DNA of 64,000 nt from Vibrio intestinalis. Its GTDB lineage: Bacteria; Pseudomonadota; Gammaproteobacteria; Enterobacterales; Vibrionaceae. The stretch spans positions 86,478 to 150,477 of the forward strand of contig NZ_JANAVY020000007.1 of the NCBI RefSeq assembly GCF_025195085.2, in the 5' to 3' direction. This document shows, one piece after another, positions 38,675 to 47,926 of this stretch. The notes beneath the pieces were generated by a model. It was not told where the DNA came from, ran no database searches, and was given only the letters and a program-made list of their open reading frames with translations. The position numbers and the translations under genes are program-made. Position 1 is the first letter of the stretch. Every line of letters starts with the position of its first letter.

Positions 38675-40309
38675 TTAACCCATTGCTGATATATCGTATT
38701 TCTTCATCTTGTGGTTTAGGGTGCTAAGAGGGAGAGATAATTGCTCTGCTGCTCGCTTTGTGTGCCAGTTGCACGCGTTTAAGCTATCTATAATGACATT
38801 TCTTTCGTATTGGCTTACGACTTCTTTTAATCCTAAAGATGTGATATCCAGATTTTCATGTGACACTTCAGATGTAGACTCTGAGGGTGGGTTAGTATTT
38901 TCTGGTTGCTCTGAGCTATTGGTTGGGAGTTGCTCGGGCAGCTGTTCACCAAACTCGATATGAGTGATGGTTTCGAAATCTGATAGCAGTACCGAACGCT
39001 CTATAATGTTTTTGAGTTCTCGCACATTACCTGGATATGGGTATGATAGGAGTTGCTTTCGCACATTCGCACTTAACCCAGGCGCTTGTGGTAAACCCAA
39101 TGTGTTGGTTGTATGTTGAACGAAGTGTTCTGCAAGAGGTATTATATCTGATTTACGATCTCTTAGCGGTGGTAGCGTAATTGGAAATACGTTTAAGCGA
39201 TAGAACAAGTCGGCGCGAAACCCGCCATCTTTGATTTGCTGCATGAGATTACAGTGTGTCGCAGCAATAACGCGAACATCCACTTCTATTTCTTTGCTAG
39301 CACCGATAGGTCGAACTTTACGTTCTTGCAGGACACGCAACAGCTTTGCTTGCAATAGCATCGGCATGTCACCAATCTCATCTAAGAATAGTGTACCGCC
39401 ATTGGCGGCTTCAAACAGGCCAATTTTGTCTTTATCTGCGCCTGTAAATGACCCTTTTTTATGACCAAACAGTTCAGATTCCAATAGTTGTTCTGGAATG
39501 GCGGCGCAGTTTTGCACAATTAATGCCTGCTGGGCTCGGTTAGAGTTATCGTGAATGTATTTGGCGATAACTTCTTTACCTGCACCGGTTTCACCACGCA
39601 ACAAAACATCAACTGGAAGGGCTAAGACTTTATCAAGGCGGTTTAAGACATTTAGCATTTCTTCGCTTTTTGCTATTGGGCCCTGATAGGTTTTTTGTGA
39701 GCGTTGTTTCAACTGAGTGTTCTCACGCACTAAGGCTTGGTTGTCAGCATTCAGGCTTTTGATCATTTGTCCGTACTGCTCTAACCAAATGGCTTGGCGA
39801 ATATTACTTGCAGCCATACGGCAGAACTCGGTTAATGCCGCTTCATTGTCAATAATGCTTAAGTTTAATAGGACTAACAAACCAATAGTTTTGCTTTCAT
39901 TGTCTATCAGAGGCCATGCCAACAAGTTGTCGCTCTTTAATCCCAGTATTCGTTCGCTGTGGTAGATGCGCTCGCAATCATAGCCGTTGTATTTGTACAG
40001 TTCGTTAATCAACACAACTTCACCATTGCGAATGGCAAAGTTGAATGGATCTGTTTCGCTAGCGGAGTCAAGTTGAAGTGCCTCCCAAGGGTGGGAGGTT
40101 ATCGCGTTGTCGTTGTAGTGTGCAGTGCTCGGAATCAACGCTTGTCCAGTCTGATCTAAAACATAAATAATACCGTGTTTTGCAAGAGTCATTTGTCTCG
40201 CAGCCGTTAACACTGCATCTAATGTTTGGGTTAGCTGGCTGCGATCAGCCAAAGATTGACTGATCGCAAGTAGCGCGTTGCTTAGCTCACTATGGTTAGC
40301 TGAACGCAT
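38675..40309 (-). CDS. vasH: VasH, sigma-54-dependent T6SS activator
   Basis: The 544-aa protein has an N-terminal GAF domain (about 10-170), a coiled linker, an AAA+ sigma-54 activator domain and a Fis-type HTH (HTKRAAEQLSLPLSTLNHKMKK). The motifs are complete: Walker A GETGAGKE, the sigma-54 loop as GSFTGA (a normal variant), Walker B LFLDEIGDMP, and the arginine-finger region FRADLFYRLNVFP. VasH turns on hcp and other T6SS genes in vibrios. Its ATG overlaps the clpV stop by 14 bases, so clpV and vasH are one minus-strand operon. Confidence 0.93.
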   Translation of the reverse strand: MRSANHSELSNALLAISQSLADRSQLTQTLDAVLTAARQMTLAKHGIIYVLDQTGQALIPSTAHYNDNAITSHPWEALQLDSASETDPFNFAIRNGEVVLINELYKYNGYDCERIYHSERILGLKSDNLLAWPLIDNESKTIGLLVLLNLSIIDNEAALTEFCRMAASNIRQAIWLEQYGQMIKSLNADNQALVRENTQLKQRSQKTYQGPIAKSEEMLNVLNRLDKVLALPVDVLLRGETGAGKEVIAKYIHDNSNRAQQALIVQNCAAIPEQLLESELFGHKKGSFTGADKDKIGLFEAANGGTLFLDEIGDMPMLLQAKLLRVLQERKVRPIGASKEIEVDVRVIAATHCNLMQQIKDGGFRADLFYRLNVFPITLPPLRDRKSDIIPLAEHFVQHTTNTLGLPQAPGLSANVRKQLLSYPYPGNVRELKNIIERSVLLSDFETITHIEFGEQLPEQLPTNSSEQPENTNPPSESTSEVSHENLDITSLGLKEVVSQYERNVIIDSLNACNWHTKRAAEQLSLPLSTLNHKMKKYDISAMG

Positions 40310-42974
40310 AGGTTAAGGTTCCTTGCTCATCGACAGATACTTCGATTTGCGTATGTGAATCGTCCTTGTTATGGACAAGCAATTGAGTTGATAGCTGTGG
40401 AAGTAGTTGACGGTTGATTACAGCGTCAATGTTACGAGCGCCTGTTTCAGCAAGACGGCAGTTGCCCAATACGAACTCGACTAAACTTTCCTCATAACTG
40501 AGCGATAGCTTATGGTGGTTTTGTAAGCGTTGCGACACTTTGTTGAGTTTGTGGTGAATGATGGCTGTCATTGCTTCGTCAGAGAGAGGCAAGAAAGGAA
40601 GAACTGACATACGAGCCAATAATGCTGGCTTGAAGTGCTGGTTCAAGGTTGGGCGAATGGCTTCTGCCACGATGTGAGCATCAATGTCTTTTGATTGGTG
40701 AACCAAAGACTCAATCTCATGGGTTGCAAGGTTGCTTGTCATAATAATCAGCGTATTTTTGAAGTCGATAGTACGACCTTCACCGTCGTTGAGCGTACCT
40801 TTGTCGAATACTTGGTAGAACAAGTTCAGAACTTCTGGGTCGGCTTTTTCTACTTCATCAAGTAATACTACAGAATAAGGGCGTTGACGAACCGCTTCTG
40901 TCAGCATGCCGCCTTCCCCGTAACCAACGTAACCTGGTGGAGAGCCGATTAGGCGAGATACGGTATGTTTCTCTTGGAACTCTGACATGTTGATGGTGGT
41001 CATGAAGCGTTCACCACCAAACATTTGGTCGGCTATCGCGCGTGCGGTTTCTGTTTTACCAACACCACTTGGGCCAACTAGAAGGAATACACCTGTTGGA
41101 GCATCTGGATTACCTAAGCCCGCTTTAGCAGTTTGGATACCTTCCGACAGAGCTTCAATAGCGAACTCCTGGCCTTTAATGCTTTGTGTCAGGCTTTCTT
41201 TTAACTTGAGCGTCGTTTCAGATTCGTCTTGAAGCATTTTACCCATTGGGATGCCGGTCCAATCTGAGATCACATGGCTAACTTCGTCAGGGCCAACTTC
41301 AAAATGCACGAGAGGGTTGCCGCCACGAATCATATCTAGCTGTTCTTGGCATGCCGAAATAGCAATACGAACGGCTTCTTCATCCATGTCTAAGTATGGA
41401 GAATCCTCTTGTTCTGATTCTTCGTCGGCATCCTGTTCTTCTTGGTTCGTTTCATCAGATACTAGGTCGTGCAAACGAGAGCGTAGAGCTATCATCTCTT
41501 CAATTTGATGTTTCTCTTTGTGCCATTGGGCTTCTTGCTCTGCCAGCTGCTCCTTGGTTGTGTTTATCGCTTCTTTAAGCTCTGGAATATTAGCAAGGCT
41601 ATGTTTGTCACCGGTTTGCTGTAGTTCGTCACGCTCAAGAGCTTCAAGTTCACGTTGCTGTGCTGCGAGGTTTTGTTGAAGTGTTTCAACAGAAGCAGGA
41701 ATTGCGTTAAGGCTAATGTTGACACGAGCACATGCTGTATCTAGTACATCGATCGCTTTATCAGGTAGTTGACGACCGGAAATATAGCGCGCAGATAGGG
41801 CCGCAGCTGCGGTGATTGCATCGTCACGGACATAGACATTGTGTGACTTTTCGTAAGCAGGGCGTAAACCACGAATGATTAATGCAGCTTGTTCTGGAGA
41901 CGGTTCATCTAATTTTACAAGCTGGAAACGACGCGCGAGAGCAGGATCTTTCTCAAAATATTTTTTGTACTCAGACCATGTAGTTGCGGCGATGGTTTTT
42001 ACTTCACCACGCGCAAGAGCAGGTTTTAGCAAGTTAGCGGCATCACTTCCACCTGCTTGGTTACCACCACCAACTAGTGTGTGTGCTTCATCAATAAAGA
42101 GAATAATAGGTGTCGGAGAGTTTTTAACTTCGTCTAGAACTGCGTTTAGTCGTTTTTCAAACTCGCCTTTCACGCTAGCGCCTGCTTGTAGAAGCCCCAT
42201 ATCTAGGCCGTACAATTCAACACCTTTTAAATTGTCAGGTACATCGCCTTGAACGATTTTTAATGCTAAGCCTTCTACCACGGCTGTTTTACCAACACCA
42301 GGTTCACCAACTGCGATTGGGTTGTTCTTACGGCGTCTCGCTAGAATATCAACAATTTGGCGGATTTCTTGATCTCGACAGAACACTGGGTCAATTTCAC
42401 CTTTGCGTGCTTTACCAGTGAAGTCAGTAGTAAATTTACTTAATGCAGAGCCTTCTTCGCGAGCTTGTGTTGTCTCCGAAGTAGCGATTTGTGCTTCGAT
42501 GGAGTGGCTCGTTAATTCTGCGAAATTGCGTTTAAGACTGTCAGGATTTATGGCCTCTAAAATAGATGCGTAACCATGTTGCCCGTAACGCAGTGGATTG
42601 CTAACTAATGTAAGAAGTAGCGCCCCAGAGCGGATTTGAGTTTCGGATAGGTCTAAAGAAGAGACTAGCCAGCTCTCTTGTAACCATTCGATTAATAAAG
42701 CGGAAAAAACAGGTTTGCTACCATTTCCTTTGGCGTTTGTGTCAAGTGTAGAGCGAATAGATTGTCTTAATAAATTCTCAGAACAATCAAAATGACTTAA
42801 TAATACGTCAAAATCACTATTTGGCCTTTCTAATAGACTCAATAAGTAGTGCTCAATTTGAACTTCGTTTGCTTTTTCAGATACTGCGAGAGCAGCTGCG
42901 TCTTCTAATGCTACTTTTGCGATTGGGTGTAGACGCTGGATTAATGAAGAAAGGTTTATATTTATCATGGCCAT
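40296..42974 (-). CDS. clpV: ClpV, T6SS sheath-recycling AAA+ ATPase
   Basis: The 892-aa Clp/Hsp100 protein has an N-terminal domain that binds contracted sheath. Two AAA+ modules follow: the first with Walker A GEPGVGKTA and Walker B ILFIDEAHTLVG, the second with GPSGVGKTE and VVLLDEVEKA. A middle coiled-coil domain is highly charged (a Glu/Asp-rich insert near residues 490-510). It disassembles the contracted TssB/TssC sheath for reuse. The start is ATG 42974 or ATG 42968, two codons apart; neither has a clear ribosome binding site. Confidence 0.95.
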   Translation of the reverse strand: MAMININLSSLIQRLHPIAKVALEDAAALAVSEKANEVQIEHYLLSLLERPNSDFDVLLSHFDCSENLLRQSIRSTLDTNAKGNGSKPVFSALLIEWLQESWLVSSLDLSETQIRSGALLLTLVSNPLRYGQHGYASILEAINPDSLKRNFAELTSHSIEAQIATSETTQAREEGSALSKFTTDFTGKARKGEIDPVFCRDQEIRQIVDILARRRKNNPIAVGEPGVGKTAVVEGLALKIVQGDVPDNLKGVELYGLDMGLLQAGASVKGEFEKRLNAVLDEVKNSPTPIILFIDEAHTLVGGGNQAGGSDAANLLKPALARGEVKTIAATTWSEYKKYFEKDPALARRFQLVKLDEPSPEQAALIIRGLRPAYEKSHNVYVRDDAITAAAALSARYISGRQLPDKAIDVLDTACARVNISLNAIPASVETLQQNLAAQQRELEALERDELQQTGDKHSLANIPELKEAINTTKEQLAEQEAQWHKEKHQIEEMIALRSRLHDLVSDETNQEEQDADEESEQEDSPYLDMDEEAVRIAISACQEQLDMIRGGNPLVHFEVGPDEVSHVISDWTGIPMGKMLQDESETTLKLKESLTQSIKGQEFAIEALSEGIQTAKAGLGNPDAPTGVFLLVGPSGVGKTETARAIADQMFGGERFMTTINMSEFQEKHTVSRLIGSPPGYVGYGEGGMLTEAVRQRPYSVVLLDEVEKADPEVLNLFYQVFDKGTLNDGEGRTIDFKNTLIIMTSNLATHEIESLVHQSKDIDAHIVAEAIRPTLNQHFKPALLARMSVLPFLPLSDEAMTAIIHHKLNKVSQRLQNHHKLSLSYEESLVEFVLGNCRLAETGARNIDAVINRQLLPQLSTQLLVHNKDDSHTQIEVSVDEQGTLTYAFS

Positions 42975-43216
42975 TTGTTTTTTAGAGAAAAATAGATGGC
43001 GACATTATACTAAAATTGGCAAGTCAATTTTTTAATTAAGATAATTTGCCTAGTGTTTATTAGTTGATTTAAAGGTGTTACGAGTGTAAATGTTTTATTT
43101 GTTTAATTGTATTTTGATGTTTTGAATTTATTCCTAGTAAAAATAACTAATACGCTAGTTGGAATAACTTTATTTTGTAATGAGTACCTGGTTATTTTTA
43201 CTTTTTAGTAGCCTGA

Positions 43217-43281
43217 CAATTTATTATTATTTGGTTCTGATTTTTTGGTTTTTAATCCAAAAAATTGTAATTAATAAATTG
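43217..43281. promoter_or_regulatory. Nested inverted repeats upstream of hcp, possible VasH enhancer
   Basis: CAATTTATTA at 43217 and its exact complement at 43272 form a 10-bp inverted repeat. Inside it lies a second one, TTTTTTGG/CCAAAAAA at 43241-43264. They sit 50-115 bases upstream of the sigma-54-type promoter, the usual distance for an activator site. The clpV-hcp gap (42975-43421) is otherwise very AT-rich and gene-free. Confidence 0.4.
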
Positions 43282-43332
43282 ATTGATAGTGTTTGTTTTT
43301 TCTAAGTGATTGTATTTGTTTGACTTTTAAAG

Positions 43333-43349
43333 TTGGCATGAGATTTGAT
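43333..43349 (+). promoter_or_regulatory. Sigma-54 promoter of hcp
   Basis: TTGGCATGAGATTTGAT fits the -24/-12 consensus (TTGGCACG-N4-TTGCA): the GG is exact, spacing to the second element is the required ten bases, and the only departures are T for C at -24 and A for C at -12. It is about 70 bases upstream of the hcp ATG. Confidence 0.75.
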
Positions 43350-43421
43350 TATTACTGGTTAGTCGCGGTGATAAGCGATTTGGTGATTTAACAAATTTAG
43401 ATTTTAAAAAAGGAAATAGTG

Positions 43422-43940
43422 ATGCCAACTCCAGCATATATGTCTATCAATGGTGAAACTCAAGGTCACATTACTAAAGATGCTTACTCAGCGGATTCTG
43501 TGGGTAATACTTGGCAAGAAGCTCACGTTGATGAGTTTCTAGTACAAGAACTTGACCACGTACTTACGGTTCCTCGTGATCCACAAAGCGGTCAGCCAAC
43601 AGGTCAGCGTGTACACCGTCCTGTAACAGTAACTAAAGCGCAAGATCGTTCTTCTTCGCTACTATTTAACGCACTAGTTTCTGGTGAAAAGCTTCCTGAG
43701 TGTGTGATTCGTTTCTACCGTACTTCAGTTCAAGGTAAGCAAGAGCATTACTACTCAATCAAATTGATCGATGCGTTGCTTGTAGATATGCAAACTCGTA
43801 TGAACCACTGTCAAGATGCAGCAACAGCTGACCGCGTGACAGAAGAAGTTCTTAAGTTTACGTACCGCGCAATCGAAGTAACACACGAAATTTGCGGAAC
43901 AGCGGGTAACGACGACTGGCGTGCTCCACGCGAAGCTTAA
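43422..43940 (+). CDS. hcp: Hcp, T6SS inner-tube protein
   Basis: At 172 aa this is the normal Hcp length. It begins MPTPAYMSINGETQG and contains QSGQPTGQRVHRPVTVTK, signature parts of vibrio Hcp. Hcp hexamers stack into the tube that is fired by sheath contraction. The ATG at 43422 is chosen over an adjoining GTG because AGGAAA lies six bases upstream. A sigma-54 promoter precedes it and a hairpin follows it before vgrG. Confidence 0.95.
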   Translation: MPTPAYMSINGETQGHITKDAYSADSVGNTWQEAHVDEFLVQELDHVLTVPRDPQSGQPTGQRVHRPVTVTKAQDRSSSLLFNALVSGEKLPECVIRFYRTSVQGKQEHYYSIKLIDALLVDMQTRMNHCQDAATADRVTEEVLKFTYRAIEVTHEICGTAGNDDWRAPREA

Positions 43941-43961
43941 TTGCTCTTTGCGTAGTGATTC

Positions 43962-43983
43962 AGGGCTAACAAATGTTAGCCCT
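43962..43983 (+). terminator. Hairpin between hcp and vgrG
   Basis: AGGGCTAAC and GTTAGCCCT form a perfect 9-bp stem with a four-base loop. There is no U-run, so it more likely stabilises or processes the hcp mRNA end, or gives partial termination, than fully stops transcription. Confidence 0.6.
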
Positions 43984-44012
43984 AATTCAATTATTTGTAT
44001 CAGGTAAAAGAT

Positions 44013-46091
44013 ATGGTGAATGACGTAGAATTTAAATTTGAACTACCTGGGTGTGGGTGCGAATTTCGAGTAGAGAGTTTCCAAGTAAACGAGGAGCTTT
44101 CGAAACCTTTTCAAATCAGTCTCTCATTACTTTCACTTGATCCAGATATCTCTTTTGATACGTTAATACGAAAAGCAGGTACGTTAACCCTTTTTGGACA
44201 AGGTACTGCAGCGGCTCGTGTGTTTAATGGTGTCGTTAACGAAGTCCGTTATTTGGGTACGGGCCGTCGATTCTCTCGTTATCAGTTGGTGTTGGTGCCT
44301 CAAGCTTGGTTTTTATCCCAGCGTCAGGACTGCCGTATTTTCCAACAGAAATCAGCGCAAGAAATCATTACCGAAGTGCTTGATGATGGTGCGGTAACCG
44401 ACTATAGGTTCGAACTTTCAGGTGCTTACCCTCCAAAGGAATACGTACTGCAATATCGCGAGTCTGACTTACATTTCGTACAGCGTATGATGGCTGAGCA
44501 TGGTATGTGGTATTACTTCGATCATACCAGTTCAAATCACACAATGGTGATTGTAGATAGCAATGACGCGATTGCACCTTTGGTGAGTTCTCCTCTCAAT
44601 GCTTCTTACATTGGGCCTATCGTGTACCACTCAGACAGTGGTGGTGTACCTGACCGAGAGCATATTTCTGATTTAGAGTTAGTCAATCGGGTGAGAACTG
44701 GCCAGGTTACGTATACTGATTACAATTACGAGCACCCTAAAATCCCTCAAGAAATGACGCATTCTGGTGAGCTTGACCAAGATCTCAAGCAGTTTGATTA
44801 TCCGGGTCGTTATGTTGATCCTGCAATGGGGCAAGTAAGAACCACTGAATGGATGTCCGAGTATATTGTTGATAACCAACAATTGGAAGCAAGTAGCGAT
44901 GTGATGCGTTTGGCATCGGGTTATAGCTTTAATGTCAGCGATCACCCGCGTGCAGAAATTAACCGCGATTACATCATGTTGTCGGTCATGCATACGGGAC
45001 AAGATCCTCAAGTACATGAAGATGAAGCTAGTGGTCAGCCAACCACTTACTACAATCAATTTTCTTGTATTCCACGAAATGTGGTTTTCAAAGCGCCGAA
45101 ACTTGCGGACCCTGTGGTTGATGGCCCCCAAACAGCTGTAGTTGTTGGTCCTGCGGGTGAGGAAATTTATACCGATAAGCTTGGTCGAATCAAAGTTCAG
45201 TTTCATTGGGACCGTTATGGTGATGATGATGAACACTCAAGCTGCTGGATTCGTGTTAGTCAATCAATGGCGGCACCAACTTGGGGTGCGGTTTATTTGC
45301 CTCGTATCGGTCATGAGGTGGTAGTTACTTTCCTTGAAGGAGACCCAGACCGTCCGCTTGTTACAGGCGCGGTCTACAATGGGCTTCACTTCCCTCCTTA
45401 CTCTTTACCTGAAAACAAAACTCGTACTACGTTCCGGACACAAACACATAAAGGAACAGGCTATAACGAGCTGAGTTTTGAAGATGAAGCGAACCAGGAA
45501 GAAGTCTACATTCATGCGCAGAAAGACATGTCTACTAAGGTGCTTAACAATCGCTATCGCGATATCGGGCAGGATGAGTTCTTAAAGGTTGCACGTCATC
45601 AGACCAATGAAATACACGGCGATCACAAAGAAACCATTGATGGCCATAAAACCACTCAGGTAAATAGCACATTTACAGAAACGGTAGAGCAAGACGTTAC
45701 GGTTACATACAACGCAAACGAAACGCAGTATGTGAAAAATAATTCCAGTCTCGAGATTGGTGACAACCGTACAACGAAGATTGGTAAAAATGATGATTTA
45801 GATGTTGGTGAAAATAGTAATTTGACGGTTGGTGCGTCCAAGAGCTCGGACATTGGTGCAGATGATAATCAAACGGTTGGTGGCAACTTAACCGTGTCAG
45901 TAAAAGGTAACACGTCTTACAAAGCCGATGGTGCTACACAAATCATCAGTGGCGACAAGATTGTATTGAAAACCGGTGGCTCTTCTTTAGTTATGAATAG
46001 TGATGGTTCGATTAAAATGTCTGGTTCTTCAATCACCATTGAAGGTAGTGACAAAGTCATTGTGAAAGGTGGTAACGTAGCGATTAATTAA
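44013..46091 (+). CDS. vgrG: VgrG, T6SS spike protein
   Basis: The 692-aa protein has gp27-like N-terminal domains, the gp5-like OB fold (YTDKLGRIKVQFHWDRYG, then SCWIRVSQSMAAPTWGAVYLPRIGHEVVV), and a C-terminal beta-helix of short repeats (LEIGDNRTTKIGKN, LDVGENSNLTVGAS). It ends at the helix (VIVKGGNVAIN) with no extra toxin domain, so it is a structural spike. The start is ATG 44013 with AGGTAA just upstream. Its stop overlaps the next start as TAATG. Confidence 0.95.
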   Translation: MVNDVEFKFELPGCGCEFRVESFQVNEELSKPFQISLSLLSLDPDISFDTLIRKAGTLTLFGQGTAAARVFNGVVNEVRYLGTGRRFSRYQLVLVPQAWFLSQRQDCRIFQQKSAQEIITEVLDDGAVTDYRFELSGAYPPKEYVLQYRESDLHFVQRMMAEHGMWYYFDHTSSNHTMVIVDSNDAIAPLVSSPLNASYIGPIVYHSDSGGVPDREHISDLELVNRVRTGQVTYTDYNYEHPKIPQEMTHSGELDQDLKQFDYPGRYVDPAMGQVRTTEWMSEYIVDNQQLEASSDVMRLASGYSFNVSDHPRAEINRDYIMLSVMHTGQDPQVHEDEASGQPTTYYNQFSCIPRNVVFKAPKLADPVVDGPQTAVVVGPAGEEIYTDKLGRIKVQFHWDRYGDDDEHSSCWIRVSQSMAAPTWGAVYLPRIGHEVVVTFLEGDPDRPLVTGAVYNGLHFPPYSLPENKTRTTFRTQTHKGTGYNELSFEDEANQEEVYIHAQKDMSTKVLNNRYRDIGQDEFLKVARHQTNEIHGDHKETIDGHKTTQVNSTFTETVEQDVTVTYNANETQYVKNNSSLEIGDNRTTKIGKNDDLDVGENSNLTVGASKSSDIGADDNQTVGGNLTVSVKGNTSYKADGATQIISGDKIVLKTGGSSLVMNSDGSIKMSGSSITIEGSDKVIVKGGNVAIN

Positions 46092-46576
46092 TGATGGAAA
46101 AACATACTCTTATAACTAAAACCATCACGGAACAGCAAGCCGAAACAACGGCTTGCTTTTCGCGTTTTGGCACTATTGTCGCCATGAACGAATCTACTGG
46201 TAGTGTCCGAGTCGATTTTGATGGTAATTCATTCCAACAGCCGCTTATAGCAAGGCTAGGTCGCGGCTTTCGGCGTAGCGAATTGCAGATGGCGATCGAT
46301 AATAAGCTGAGCTGCCGTATTGAATTTATAAATCAGGATTTAAGCTTACCCTTGGTTACTGATATCTTTTTTTCCATTTTGGATGACTCAGATGAATACG
46401 TTCTAAGAGCCAAGAAGATGGTGATTGAAGCCGAGCAAGAGCTCATTATCAAAAGTGGTGATACTGAAACTCGTTATAGCGGGCGAGATGGGCGCGTAAC
46501 TACCAAAGCGAAATATGTCACTTCACAGGCTGAAAAAGCACAAAAGATTCAAGGTGGCACTATAGCTATTAATTAA
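46091..46576 (+). CDS. DUF6484-type VgrG-associated protein
   Basis: The 161-aa protein has no signal peptide. The N-terminal half (FGTIVAMNESTGSVRVDFDGN, QPLIARLGRGF) looks like a small OB/beta domain, and the tail (IIKSGDTETRYSGRDGRVTTKAKYV) copies the VgrG beta-helix style, ending GGTIAIN much like the VgrG end GGNVAIN. DUF6484 proteins are found beside vgrG in T6SS loci and may work at the spike. It is translationally coupled to vgrG. The family call is from memory of the pattern. Confidence 0.65.
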   Translation: MMEKHTLITKTITEQQAETTACFSRFGTIVAMNESTGSVRVDFDGNSFQQPLIARLGRGFRRSELQMAIDNKLSCRIEFINQDLSLPLVTDIFFSILDDSDEYVLRAKKMVIEAEQELIIKSGDTETRYSGRDGRVTTKAKYVTSQAEKAQKIQGGTIAIN

Positions 46577-46606
46577 TAGCTATCGCACGTGAATGATGGA
46601 AATTAG

Positions 46607-47926
46607 ATGAGACAAAGAATAGGTGTTGAGTACCTAAAAGCTCCAATAACCCAGAAAGATGTCGAAGGAGCGTTGGTGAAAGCAGAGCTTGCGGTTAATG
46701 ACCTTGCTAGTTTGTCTGACAGTTGGCTGAGTTTCTGCAACGAAAAATTGGCAATTGCTTCAGAAAGTCTTAGCTTTTTACTAAGGCAACGGGTTCAAAT
46801 TCATAAGCGCGGTTATCCAAGTCGAGATCTCGACTATTTGCGTTTGATAGAACGTCAAATGAAGCAGCTTAAGCAGGTTTACTTATCTTTCTATCGTCTT
46901 AATCCTGGGTTAATTCACCAATTACGTAACCAAGAAGCCAGTATCTATGCTTGGCTTATGCTGGAAAAAGAGTGGGGCTTAGAGTATGACAATTTGTTGT
47001 GTGGCTTGAGCTTGTTAGGGGAGCTAGATACTCCAACGGCAAAGGTTTTTGCGGCTCAATCTCCGGTGGAGATCATCGATAATGTGATGTCTGAGCTGAT
47101 AGAAGGCAATGTGACGTCGAGTTCGTTTTACTTTGAATGCTTACGTGTTCGCCAAGCGCTGAGCATTGCCTTGATTAGACGTTGGCACAACGCCAATATC
47201 ATTCCTTCTCATATCGCGTTTCCGATCCTTGCGTTACATGATGTTAAAGAAGGAATAGAGTGGCTTAATGACAACGCTGATGGTGAGCAATATTTGTTTG
47301 AACATCTAATTACCAAGCATGACCGAGGCACATGGTTCCGACAGTATTTCGGCGTAAATCCGAGCAGCTTGCCGTCTGAAGAAGTGTTGACCTATGCAAA
47401 ACTGCTAGAGTTGAAAGAATTTGAAGCGTTTGACATTTTTTCTTCATTGGCTCCTGTTGATTTTGCTCTCGGCGGTGATTGTAAGCTAGTTCCCGATATT
47501 GTGGAGTATTTGGTTAGCTTGGATGAAGGTCAAGGTGAAATTTGGATTCAAGCTTTGTACGTTGTCTACGGAGACCTGTTGCCATTGAAACCTAACGAGG
47601 TTGGGGTGGAATACGAGTGGGAACAAGTTGTCAGCATACTGCAACAATGGGTTGCAGAATCAAAATACCAGCAGAATTTAGCGAGCCGTTTGGGGTATGC
47701 ACTCAGCTTTGAGTCCACCTTAGCCGCGATGCAAGATCCCCATATCAATGTATTGTTTCGCTCATGGTTGTGGCGACAACTTTGTATTCAGTCCAGAGCT
47801 TATATCGCGTGGGATATGGCGATGCCCATTAGTCAGCAAGACTGGAACTTTAATAAGTTGAAAGTAACCTCTTCAGCAAGTGAACGATTCAATATGAGGA
47901 ATAGCCATGCAGTTATGGGATATTGA
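46607..47926 (+). CDS. T6SS-locus protein of unknown function, 439 aa
   Basis: I do not recognise a family with certainty. The protein appears all-helical, with repeated Leu-rich pairs of helices (LARLIERQMKQLKQVY-type segments at about 80-105, later FEAFDIFSSLAPVDFALGG), perhaps HEAT-like. It has no signal peptide or TM helix. It lies 30 bases after the DUF6484 gene, and its 3' end overlaps the DUF2169 gene by 20 bases, so it belongs to the VgrG operon. A role as adaptor in loading cargo onto VgrG is possible but only contextual. Confidence 0.7.
   Translation: MRQRIGVEYLKAPITQKDVEGALVKAELAVNDLASLSDSWLSFCNEKLAIASESLSFLLRQRVQIHKRGYPSRDLDYLRLIERQMKQLKQVYLSFYRLNPGLIHQLRNQEASIYAWLMLEKEWGLEYDNLLCGLSLLGELDTPTAKVFAAQSPVEIIDNVMSELIEGNVTSSSFYFECLRVRQALSIALIRRWHNANIIPSHIAFPILALHDVKEGIEWLNDNADGEQYLFEHLITKHDRGTWFRQYFGVNPSSLPSEEVLTYAKLLELKEFEAFDIFSSLAPVDFALGGDCKLVPDIVEYLVSLDEGQGEIWIQALYVVYGDLLPLKPNEVGVEYEWEQVVSILQQWVAESKYQQNLASRLGYALSFESTLAAMQDPHINVLFRSWLWRQLCIQSRAYIAWDMAMPISQQDWNFNKLKVTSSASERFNMRNSHAVMGY

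Noticed and set aside
41875..42252. 125-codon open frame antisense to clpV
   Set aside because: It is covered by the conserved first AAA+ module of clpV, so it is a shadow.
44679..45236. Long open frame antisense to vgrG
   Set aside because: It lies wholly inside the vgrG coding region, has no ribosome binding site, and its composition is that of a reverse-frame shadow.
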